From Sulfuritalea sp. (GTDB lineage: Bacteria > Pseudomonadota > Gammaproteobacteria > Burkholderiales > Rhodocyclaceae), in NCBI GenBank assembly GCA_023229685.1, contig JALNYT010000002.1, positions 434,001 through 498,000 on the forward strand: a stretch of DNA of 64,000 nucleotides. The letters are read 5' to 3'. Shown piece by piece: positions 52,523 to 59,580 of the stretch. Every line of letters starts with the position of its first letter. Within the stretch, counting starts at the first letter, position 1. A program made the translations under genes and the position numbers. The notes below the pieces were generated by a model that was not told the DNA's origin, did not search any database, and was given only the letters and a program-made list of their open reading frames with translations.

Positions 52523-52741
52523 TCAAGTGCGCGTGGTGCGGTAGTAGTGCAAGACGTGATCGGAAGTCTGGTAGCCGCTGCCCTTGACCTCCGGCGCGGC
52601 GGCCGGCATCTCCGGTGTGATCGGACTGCGCGTCGCCACGACGGCGGCAACGGCGCCCGCACCGCCGAGCGAGGCCGTCAGCAGAAAGTTGCGCCGGCGC
52701 AGATTGGCTTCGGGTTTCTGGCGATCTTCAGGTTTCATCAT
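52523..52741 (-). CDS. Formate dehydrogenase-region Tat-targeted small protein
   Basis: A 72-residue protein with twin-arginine signal (LRRRNFLLTASLGGAGAVAA) and end SDHVLHYYRTTRT. Such small Tat proteins are a family found next to fdhA in many proteobacteria; I use that position to name it. Function unknown; may help export or assembly. GGAGG before the ATG. Confidence 0.85.
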   Translation of the reverse strand: MMKPEDRQKPEANLRRRNFLLTASLGGAGAVAAVVATRSPITPEMPAAAPEVKGSGYQTSDHVLHYYRTTRT

Positions 52742-52783
52742 CTCTCCTCCTCAAGGACACTCGGATGGCACATACGAGAAAAC

Positions 52784-53371
52784 TCAGCGTGCCAACAATT
52801 CTTTTTCGACATCCAGCACGCCGTGCGCAAAACGCGCCGCCGCCCGATAAAACTCGCTGTTGTCCGCTTCGAGGCGCTGGCACGGATGCGCGTACCAGGG
52901 CGCCAGGTGGCGGCGGAAAAAATCGGCCTGCTCGGCGCGCCCATCGGCCACCAGCATTGCCATCACCTCGAGCAGGGCGGCGAGGTGGTCTTCCGGTTCG
53001 CGCACCTGCGGATCGCGCTCGAAGCCCAGTTTCGCGAGGTCATCGCGCAGGCGGGCGAGCGGCACGTCCATCAGCGATCCGCTCTGGTACCAGGATCCGT
53101 AGAGCATCACGCGCGGCTCACCGACGCTGAAGAACAGCTCGCTGTATTCGTCGGCCAGCCGGCCCAGCGCCGTATCGTCAGCGCCGACTCTTGTGGCCAG
53201 CGTGCAGAGCTCGTTCCAGGCACTGCCCAATTCGTCGTCGGCGCCGCGTGCGGCGTCGGCCAGGGTGCTCACCAGCGCGGCATCGGGCGGCGCCGCGAAC
53301 AGGCGCGCCAGCACGCGATAGCAGTCGGCGCGCATCTCGTCGTCGGTCGCGATCAGCAGTGCGGCGTTCAT
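52784..53371 (-). CDS. TorD/DmsD-family molybdoenzyme chaperone
   Basis: All-helical chaperone that binds the Tat signal of FdhA until the cofactor is loaded. DCYRVLARLFAAPPDAALVS, DEYSELFFSVGEPRVMLYGS (the conserved Y.E.F region) and the DHLAALLEVMAMLVADGRAE and FFRRHLAPWYAH regions match TorD proteins. ATG at 53371 overlaps the upstream polyferredoxin stop (ATGA). 195 aa. Confidence 0.9.
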   Translation of the reverse strand: MNAALLIATDDEMRADCYRVLARLFAAPPDAALVSTLADAARGADDELGSAWNELCTLATRVGADDTALGRLADEYSELFFSVGEPRVMLYGSWYQSGSLMDVPLARLRDDLAKLGFERDPQVREPEDHLAALLEVMAMLVADGRAEQADFFRRHLAPWYAHPCQRLEADNSEFYRAAARFAHGVLDVEKELLAR

Positions 53372-55479
53372 GGACGGTCTCCCATAATCGACATTTCCTT
53401 CGGGTTCTTCATCATGTCGATGACCCGGCAGTCGGCGCACATCTGCAAGCGGCGCAACTCGGCTGCGCCGGAGAACATGCTGTGGCCGGAAAGGCGGGTG
53501 AGCATGGCGGAAATCATCTGCTGCGTGCCGAAGACTTTGGCGCAGGAAACGCAGTGGAAGGGTTCGGTGGCGTTCAGGGTGCGTGCGCGGCGGGCATCCT
53601 CGTCAAGCCACAGGCGCGGCGTGAGCGTGATTGCCTGCTCGGGACAGGTCTGGGCGCAGAGCCCGCACTGCACGCAATTGCGCTCGATGAAGCGCAGTTT
53701 CGGTTCTTCGGGGGTATCCAGCAGCGCACCGGTCGGGCAGGCGCCGACGCAGGACATGCATAGCGTGCAGGTGCCGGCATCGACCTCGACGGTGCCGAAC
53801 GGAGCCTTCGCCGGCAGATCGATGACGCTTGGCGCCGCGGGCGACCGCAGGGCAAGATGGCTGATCGCCATGTCGAGCGCGCTGCGCTTCTCGATGGGAA
53901 AGACAAAGGAAGCCGGGGCCGGTAGCGCCGCCTGCACGGGCAGGTCCCAGAGTGCGCCGGCCAGGTCGTCTGCCGCGACCAGCGCGAGTCGTCCGCTGCC
54001 CAGGCCGAGCGCGGCGAGAATCAGGTTGCCGAGATCGACTTGCTGCTGCAAGGCCTGGCGGTAGCCATCCGGCTGGTCGGCGTCGACCATGATCCTCAAC
54101 TGCGCGGCGCCGTAACAGATTGTCGCCAGCGCGTAGTCGAGGCCGAAAGCCGCGACGTCGTGGACTTCAAACGGAATCACGCGTGCGGGCAGTCCGCGGT
54201 CTGCGCGCCCCAGCTCGATCAGGGCGTCGCGACGGCTGGTGGCGTGGATCAGCAGGCAGGCATCCCGCCCGCCAACCTCGGCATAGCGCACCAGCCCGCG
54301 CCGGATCAAGGCCATCAGCTCGGTCGGCGACGAATAGACATGGCGCGCGGCGCCGGTCGGACAGACCGTGGCGCAGCCGCCGCAGCCGGCACAAAGTTCG
54401 GCGCTGACGACAATGCGGTTCTTGACGCTGCTGATCGCGTTGGTCGAACAGACGTCGATGCAGCGTGTGCAGCCGGTCTTGCCCTGGCGATGATGAGCGC
54501 AGCGCGTTGCGCTGTGCGCCAGATAGCGCGGCTTCTGGAACTCGCCGACCAGGCCGGATAGTGCGCGCGCCGCCTCGCTTTGCTCCAGCGGGTCGGCCCC
54601 TGGCGCAAGGTAGCCGTCGGGCAGGTGCGGCCAGCGCAGCAGCGGCTGACGCGAAAGGTCGAGCACCAGGTCGAAGCGCTCCAGTGCGGCGGGCGCCGCC
54701 ATGCGCGCAAAATCGATCGCGGCCAGATCGCCGCAGGCACTGATGCAGGCATCGCGGCAGGCGCCGCCGGGGGTGCAGCGCGCCGCCTCGTGATGCGGGC
54801 CGAACCCGCCGGTGATTCCGCTGCCGCGCGTAATGGCGTGTTCGGGGCAGGCGCGGACGCAGGCGCCGCAACCGGTGCAGCGTTCCAGGTCGATCGGTCC
54901 GGCGGCTTTCCAGGAGAGATCGAAGGCACCGAGATGGCCGGAAAGCCGGATTTCGCGTCCTTCCCGGATCGGGAAGTCGCGTCGCGCCGGCAGCCCCGGG
55001 GTGTCGGTAGTCACCACGCTGACCTCGAGCTGGTCGCCAAGGCGCTGCGCCCAGTCAATCGCAACTTCGGCCGGACCAACGATCACCAGGCTGCCGCCGG
55101 AGGTCAGATCGATGCTGGACACTGGCGTCGGCGCCGGGGCGGTTGCCATCGCCAGCAGAGCGGCGATCTTCGGTCCGGACGCAGCCGCCTCCTGCGACCA
55201 GCCGGCCAGTTCGCGCAGATTGACAAAGCGCAGTTCGGCCGGCGAGTCGAGACGATCGGCGATTTCGCTGAAGAAGGCCGCCTCCTGGGTGCAGCCGACT
55301 ACCACCGGGCCGTTCTGCCGCACCGCCTCGCGAAAAGCGCCGACGTCGCCACGACACAAAGCCTTGACCGGCGCGTCCTTGCCGACAAAACCGCCGGCGG
55401 CGAAGGCCGCAACCGGCACGCTGCCGTTGCAGGTGCAGGTCAGACAGGGCACGGTGGATTTTGACGGGCTAGCCGACAT
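53368..55479 (-). CDS. Large [4Fe-4S] polyferredoxin in the fdh cluster
   Basis: A 703-residue iron-sulfur protein with three ferredoxin-type regions: CTGCGACVRACPEHAITRG plus CTPGGACRDACISACGD, then CTRCIDVC and CAGCGGCATVCPTGAARH, then CTLCMSCVGACPTG and CVQCGLCAQTCPEQAIT. N-terminal CLTCTC adds a cysteine motif. The last 60 residues hold CVSC and CADC pairs. No signal peptide, so cytosolic or membrane-associated. Gene neighbourhood suggests a role in formate dehydrogenase function or assembly; the specific reaction is not known. ATG at 55479, eleven bases inside the DUF3306 gene. Confidence 0.85.
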   Translation of the reverse strand: MSASPSKSTVPCLTCTCNGSVPVAAFAAGGFVGKDAPVKALCRGDVGAFREAVRQNGPVVVGCTQEAAFFSEIADRLDSPAELRFVNLRELAGWSQEAAASGPKIAALLAMATAPAPTPVSSIDLTSGGSLVIVGPAEVAIDWAQRLGDQLEVSVVTTDTPGLPARRDFPIREGREIRLSGHLGAFDLSWKAAGPIDLERCTGCGACVRACPEHAITRGSGITGGFGPHHEAARCTPGGACRDACISACGDLAAIDFARMAAPAALERFDLVLDLSRQPLLRWPHLPDGYLAPGADPLEQSEAARALSGLVGEFQKPRYLAHSATRCAHHRQGKTGCTRCIDVCSTNAISSVKNRIVVSAELCAGCGGCATVCPTGAARHVYSSPTELMALIRRGLVRYAEVGGRDACLLIHATSRRDALIELGRADRGLPARVIPFEVHDVAAFGLDYALATICYGAAQLRIMVDADQPDGYRQALQQQVDLGNLILAALGLGSGRLALVAADDLAGALWDLPVQAALPAPASFVFPIEKRSALDMAISHLALRSPAAPSVIDLPAKAPFGTVEVDAGTCTLCMSCVGACPTGALLDTPEEPKLRFIERNCVQCGLCAQTCPEQAITLTPRLWLDEDARRARTLNATEPFHCVSCAKVFGTQQMISAMLTRLSGHSMFSGAAELRRLQMCADCRVIDMMKNPKEMSIMGDRP

Positions 55480-55918
55480 TGGTGCTTCCTTCTGCGGCTG
55501 CTTGAACATCATCTTCCGCTGCGTCGGCGGCATCAGCCGCAGGTGCGGTTTCAGCAGGCGCCGCTACTGCCACCGCTGGCGATGCATCATCGAACAACAG
55601 ACCCTTGGCTTGGACCAGCGACCGCAGCGTCGCCTCGTCGATCGGGTCGGGCAGGGAGTAGTCGTCGATATAAGTATCGAGGCCGTCCATCACATTGAAT
55701 TCAGCGGAATGAAACAGCTTTTTCAGGGCCACGCGCTTGAGTCGCTCTTCGACTTCCTGCCGCAGGAAGCCGGTGAAGTCATCTTCGAAGCTCATCGTCG
55801 CCGGATCGGGCAACGGCACCGCATTGGCTGGCGTCGCGGCCGATGCCGGCATCGGTTCGCCTCGTTGTTTCAGGCGCGCCCAGCGCGAAAAGAAGTTCTC
55901 GCCTTGGCCCGCGATCAT
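55469..55918 (-). CDS. DUF3306 protein, formate dehydrogenase cluster
   Basis: A 149-residue protein with FFSRWARLK at the start and FLRQEVEERLKRVALKKLFH and FNVMDGLDTYIDDYSLPDP in the middle, the DUF3306 pattern; the C-terminus is an Ala/Glu-rich tail. Found next to fdh genes in alpha- and betaproteobacteria; function unknown. ATG at 55918 overlaps the DUF3305 stop. Confidence 0.87.
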   Translation of the reverse strand: MIAGQGENFFSRWARLKQRGEPMPASAATPANAVPLPDPATMSFEDDFTGFLRQEVEERLKRVALKKLFHSAEFNVMDGLDTYIDDYSLPDPIDEATLRSLVQAKGLLFDDASPAVAVAAPAETAPAADAADAAEDDVQAAAEGSTNVG

Positions 55919-56358
55919 GCGCGATGCTCCTGCCGGCTCGTCGCATAGCGCTTGTTCTTGGTCTTCTTTTCCGGCGGCTGGTAGTGGTGACGGGCGAAAT
56001 CCTCGATCCATCCCTTGAGGTCGGCCGGCAGCGGCACGCCCTCGACGTTTTCGCCGGCATCCATCATGCGCGCAGCTTCGCCGTAACTGACCGTCACCAT
56101 CAGTACCGACGGAACATCGTCCTCCAGCCTCCAGACCACGAACAACATGGGCTCGGGCGTGGTGAGATTGAGCAGGTAGTTTTCGGCCTCGTCGGAATAC
56201 AGTCGCAGTTCAAGATTGTCCCGCACCAGTTCGGCGCCCTCGAGCCCGGCACCCGCCGGTGCCATGGCGACCAGACGCCAGACATGGTCGGCCCAGCGGC
56301 TGACCAGCGTCAGACGGGTGAAGCCAACGGCGACGACAACTGCCTGCGGAGGATTCAT
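55915..56358 (-). CDS. DUF3305 protein, formate dehydrogenase cluster
   Basis: 147 residues: VVVAVGFTRLTLVSRWADHV at the start, LELRLYSDEAENYLLNLTTP and LFVVWRLEDDVPSVLMVTVS, the DUF3305 pattern. Usually beside DUF3306 in fdh operons; function unknown. Its start overlaps the gamma-subunit stop. Confidence 0.88.
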   Translation of the reverse strand: MNPPQAVVVAVGFTRLTLVSRWADHVWRLVAMAPAGAGLEGAELVRDNLELRLYSDEAENYLLNLTTPEPMLFVVWRLEDDVPSVLMVTVSYGEAARMMDAGENVEGVPLPADLKGWIEDFARHHYQPPEKKTKNKRYATSRQEHRA

Positions 56359-57362
56359 CAGGCGCGCTTGTCCTTGGCGGTGACTTGCTCGAACCAGGCC
56401 GAGTGGTGATCCCTGGCCCAGACTTCATCGACCTCGCCGGTCTTCATCGCATCCAGCGCCCCTTCGACCCCGATGGTGCCGATGTAGATGTGGCCCAGCG
56501 CCATCAATGTCAGCATCAGGGCGCCGATGCCGTGCACCAGATTGGTGGTCTGCAGGCTGGCGCGCAGTTCGAGGATGCCCGGAAAGTCGAGCAGGAAGCC
56601 GGAGGCGCTGACGGTCAGGCCGAGGATCGTGACGCCGAACCAGAACCAGGCCTTTTCGCCGAAATTGAAGCGCCCGGCAGGCACATGGCTGTGGTCGAGC
56701 AGCCCGCCGGCGCGGCGTATCCATTCGGCATCGAATCGGTCCCAGATATTGTCCTTGGCCCACATCACGATCATCACCAGCAGGGCTGCAGCGAACACCA
56801 GGCCGAGGAAATTGTGCACCGGTTTCAGCAGCTGCATCAGCAACGAGAACACCGTGTGGCCAAGCCATGGCACCAGTACGTGCTTGCCGAAAATCATCAT
56901 CAGGCCGCCGGTGGCGAGCAGCACAAAGCAACCGGCCACCGTGTAATGCACCACGCGCTCGGTCAGCGTAAAGCGGGGAATCTTGCGCCCGGTAGGAGGC
57001 GACGACAGCCGCAGCTGGCCCTTCCAGGCGTAATAGGCCCAGATCGAACCGACGACGACCAGCAACAGGATGCCGCCGATCAGCGTGACCGGGCCATTGC
57101 GCAGCTTGCGCCACGCGTTACCCTCGGATTGAACCAGCACGCCGGTTTCGGCGCCCTTGATGGTGGTGACCCCCGGAACGCCACGGCGCACGTCGCGCCA
57201 CATCGGCGCCGCGTTGTGGCCGTCGGCCTGGGTCAGCTTGAGCGGACCCGCGCTCGCATTGGCCGGCGCCGGATCGGCCGCCTGGGCGGGGAGCATGGCG
57301 CCGAGCAGCAGACCGGCGCAGGCACCCATGACGAACGTACGCAAGTAAGCGTGCAGTTTCAT
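56358..57362 (-). CDS. fdhC: Formate dehydrogenase cytochrome b (gamma) subunit
   Basis: Membrane anchor with two b hemes that passes electrons to quinone. A signal peptide (MGACAGLLLGAMLPAQA), a short periplasmic part, then four or more helices with conserved histidines (RVVHYTVAGCFVLLATGGLM, LKPVHNFLGLVFAAALL, LVHGIGALMLTLMALGHIYI). The C-terminus MKTGEVDEVWARDHHSAWF is typical of the fdo gamma family. GGAGGAG before ATG at 57362. 334 aa. First gene of the operon, behind the candidate sigma-54 promoter. Confidence 0.93.
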   Translation of the reverse strand: MKLHAYLRTFVMGACAGLLLGAMLPAQAADPAPANASAGPLKLTQADGHNAAPMWRDVRRGVPGVTTIKGAETGVLVQSEGNAWRKLRNGPVTLIGGILLLVVVGSIWAYYAWKGQLRLSSPPTGRKIPRFTLTERVVHYTVAGCFVLLATGGLMMIFGKHVLVPWLGHTVFSLLMQLLKPVHNFLGLVFAAALLVMIVMWAKDNIWDRFDAEWIRRAGGLLDHSHVPAGRFNFGEKAWFWFGVTILGLTVSASGFLLDFPGILELRASLQTTNLVHGIGALMLTLMALGHIYIGTIGVEGALDAMKTGEVDEVWARDHHSAWFEQVTAKDKRA

Positions 57363-57409
57363 GTCTCCTCCATTATTCTTGTGTGAATGTTGCTTAGCTT
57401 GAGATATAA

Positions 57410-57425
57410 AGCTATTTCCATGCCA
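57410..57425 (-). promoter_or_regulatory. Candidate sigma-54 (-24/-12) promoter of the fdh operon
   Basis: On the minus strand TGGCATGGAAATAGCT places the GG (57424-57423) and GC (57412-57411) dinucleotides exactly 12 bases apart, as sigma-54 needs; it resembles E. coli fdhF (TGGCATAAAACATGC). The -12 part TAGCT differs by one base from TTGCT. The predicted start near 57399 would give a 37-base leader to fdhC. No sigma-70 promoter fits as well. Confidence 0.55.
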
Positions 57426-57509
57426 ATATCGGCGTGACGGAAAATCAAGATGTTGCAAAGCTCTGCCACTTTCGGTCAGTGAATTGAGACAAATCGACGC
57501 AATCAAATC

Positions 57510-57533
57510 TGTCCATGCTGGACAAAATGTCCA
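57510..57533. promoter_or_regulatory. Triple TGTCCA dyads: candidate enhancer (UAS) for the NtrC-type regulator
   Basis: TGTCCA-TGC-TGGACA-AAA-TGTCCA: three half-sites alternate in direction with three-base spacers, making two overlapping dyads (57510-57524 and 57519-57533). Centre is about 120 bases upstream of the predicted fdh start, typical of sigma-54 enhancers, and about 30 bases upstream of the divergent mobA start, so it could control mobA as well. Confidence 0.55.
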
Positions 57534-57554
57534 ACTCGGGGGGAGAATCGCTGC

Positions 57555-58166
57555 ATGGGGCAAAATCAAGCACAAATCGAACAAATTGGCCCCTCTGAGG
57601 TCACCGGCCTGCTAATGGCGGGTGGGCTCGGTCGCCGCATGGGGGGCGTAGACAAGGGGCTGATGGCCATCGACGGGAAGCCGATGGCGAGTTGGGTGTT
57701 CGAACGTCTGCGACCCCAGGTCGGGCAGGTGCTGATCAATGCCAACCGCAATCTCGAGGAGTGGCAGAGCTATGGCGTGCCGGTCGTGAGCGATGCAATT
57801 GGCGGCTTTTCCGGCCCGCTGGCCGGGTTCCATGCGGGACTGTTGGCCTGCACCACACCATGGCTGGCAACGGTGCCCTGCGATTCGCCATTTCTTCCGC
57901 ACGACCTGGTGGCGCGCCTGGCCGCCGCCGCTACCGAGGCTGGCGCCGATCTCGCGGTGGTGCGCAGCGAACGGCGACTGCAGCCGGTATTCGCCTTGCT
58001 GAGACGCAAGCTGCTGCCCTCGCTGGAGCACTTTCTGCAAGGCGGCGGCCGCAAGATTGACCGCTGGTTCGAGGAGGTCAAGCTCGCCGTGGTGGATTTC
58101 GACGATGCTGCCGCCTTCACCAACATCAACACCCCCGAAGAGTTGGCCGGCGCGCGCCAGCACTGA
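57555..58166 (+). CDS. mobA: Molybdenum cofactor guanylyltransferase MobA
   Basis: Joins GMP to molybdopterin to make MGD, required by FdhA. Signature LLMAGGLGRRMGGVDKGLMA, NANRNLEEWQSYG, CDSPFLPHDLVARLA and NINTPEELA. 203 aa. GGGGGAGA before ATG 57555. Divergent from fdhC and upstream of the regulator pair, so it belongs functionally to the formate dehydrogenase island. Confidence 0.95.
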   Translation: MGQNQAQIEQIGPSEVTGLLMAGGLGRRMGGVDKGLMAIDGKPMASWVFERLRPQVGQVLINANRNLEEWQSYGVPVVSDAIGGFSGPLAGFHAGLLACTTPWLATVPCDSPFLPHDLVARLAAAATEAGADLAVVRSERRLQPVFALLRRKLLPSLEHFLQGGGRKIDRWFEEVKLAVVDFDDAAAFTNINTPEELAGARQH

Positions 58167-58188
58167 GCCCTTTTCGGCCGTCGAGGAG

Positions 58189-59580
58189 ATGACATTGGGT
58201 TCGCTGCCCGCCGTTGCGGATGTCGATTTTTCACCGTGGAAACACCAGTCGGTGCTGGTGGTCGATGATGAACCGGGCATGGTCAGCTTTCTGCACCGCT
58301 CGCTGGCCCAGCGTTGCGGCTGGGTGGCGACCGCGGGCAGCGTGGAACAGGCTGCCGAATTACTCAACCGGCGTCACTTCGACCTGATCGTGCTCGACAT
58401 CTCCCTGCCCGGCCGTTCGGGTGTCGAATGGCTGCACCAGTTGCGCGACCAGGGCTTTGTCGGCGACGTGGTGCTGATGACCGCCTACGCCGATCTCGAA
58501 ACCGCGATCGACGCGCTGCGGGCCGGCGCCGCCGACTTTCTGTTGAAGCCATTCTCCGTGGCGCAGATGCTGAACGCGGTGAAGCGCTGTTTCGAGCGCT
58601 CGTCGTTGCGACGCGAGAATTTCGTCCTGCGCCGCGAACTGGATCAGCGCGATGGCAGCGTTGAAGGTGTGATCGGAAACTCGGCCGCGATCCGCGACGT
58701 GTGCGCGCGCATCAAGCGCATCGCACCGACACCCTCGACCGTGATGATCCACGGCGAATCGGGCACCGGCAAGGAACTCGCCGCCCGCGCCCTGCATCGC
58801 ATGAGCCCGCGCGCCGACGGACCCTTCGTGCCGATCAACTGTGCGGCGATTGCAGAACATCTGATCGAGTCGGAGCTGTTCGGCCATGTCAAGGGCGCGT
58901 TTACCGGTGCCGCGGCGGGCCGCGAGGGATTGTTCTACTACGCGCGCGGCGGCACGCTGTTTCTCGACGAAATTTCGGAGCTGCCTCTGCCGCTACAGGC
59001 CAAACTGCTGCGCGTACTGGAAGAGCGCAAAGTGCGCCCGGTGGGATCGGAGCAGGAAGTGCCGGTGGATGTGCGGGTGGTCGCCGCCACCAACCGCAAG
59101 CTGGTCGAGGAAGTTGCAGCGGGGCGTTTTCGCCGCGACCTTTACTACCGGCTGCAGGTGGTCGAGGTGGTGATGCCGCCCCTGCGCGACCGCCTCGAAG
59201 ATCTGCCGGATCTGGTGGATTATTTCATCGGCCAACTGGCGCCGCGGCTGGGCGTCACCGAACTCGTACGCGATGCTGCAGCGCTGGCGCGCCTGACCCG
59301 CTACGGTTGGCCGGGCAACGTGCGCGAACTCAAGAACCTGATCGAACGTTCGCTGATCCTTGGCTACTTTGCCGACGATTTCGTGCCGGATGAGGAGGCT
59401 GTCGCCGCGTCGCCAGCGCCGACTCTTGAGCCGAGCGGCGACGCCTCGCTCGCCGCCATCGAGCGGCGTCACATTCTGGGCGTGCTCGAAACGTGCAAGG
59501 GCAACAAGTCGGAGGCGGCGAGACGCCTCGGCGTTTCGCGCAAAACGCTGGAGCGCAAGTGCGCGGCGTGGGGAGTCTAG
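58189..59580 (+). CDS. NtrC-family sigma-54-dependent response regulator
   Basis: Activator of sigma-54 promoters. Receiver domain (VLVVDDEPGM, phospho-acceptor Asp70 in LIVLDISLPG, KPFS), AAA+ domain with Walker A GESGTGKE, the GAFTGA loop at 236-241, Walker B GGTLFLDEIS and an arginine finger region, then a Fis-type helix-turn-helix (NKSEAARRLGVSRKTLERK). 463 aa. The GAFTGA motif shows true sigma-54 contact. Adjacent cotranscribed kinase and the candidate UAS/-24 promoter point to the fdh operon as target. ATG at 58189 with GAGGAG immediately before it. Confidence 0.93.
   Translation: MTLGSLPAVADVDFSPWKHQSVLVVDDEPGMVSFLHRSLAQRCGWVATAGSVEQAAELLNRRHFDLIVLDISLPGRSGVEWLHQLRDQGFVGDVVLMTAYADLETAIDALRAGAADFLLKPFSVAQMLNAVKRCFERSSLRRENFVLRRELDQRDGSVEGVIGNSAAIRDVCARIKRIAPTPSTVMIHGESGTGKELAARALHRMSPRADGPFVPINCAAIAEHLIESELFGHVKGAFTGAAAGREGLFYYARGGTLFLDEISELPLPLQAKLLRVLEERKVRPVGSEQEVPVDVRVVAATNRKLVEEVAAGRFRRDLYYRLQVVEVVMPPLRDRLEDLPDLVDYFIGQLAPRLGVTELVRDAAALARLTRYGWPGNVRELKNLIERSLILGYFADDFVPDEEAVAASPAPTLEPSGDASLAAIERRHILGVLETCKGNKSEAARRLGVSRKTLERKCAAWGV

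Noticed and set aside
52397..54064. 555-codon plus-strand frame
   Set aside because: Antisense to the Tat protein, TorD-type and polyferredoxin genes; no conserved motif.
57454..57468. Alternative sigma-54-like sequence TGGCAGAGCTTTGCA on the minus strand
   Set aside because: The GG-to-GC distance is 11 bases, one short of the fixed spacing; the site at 57410-57425 has the right spacing.
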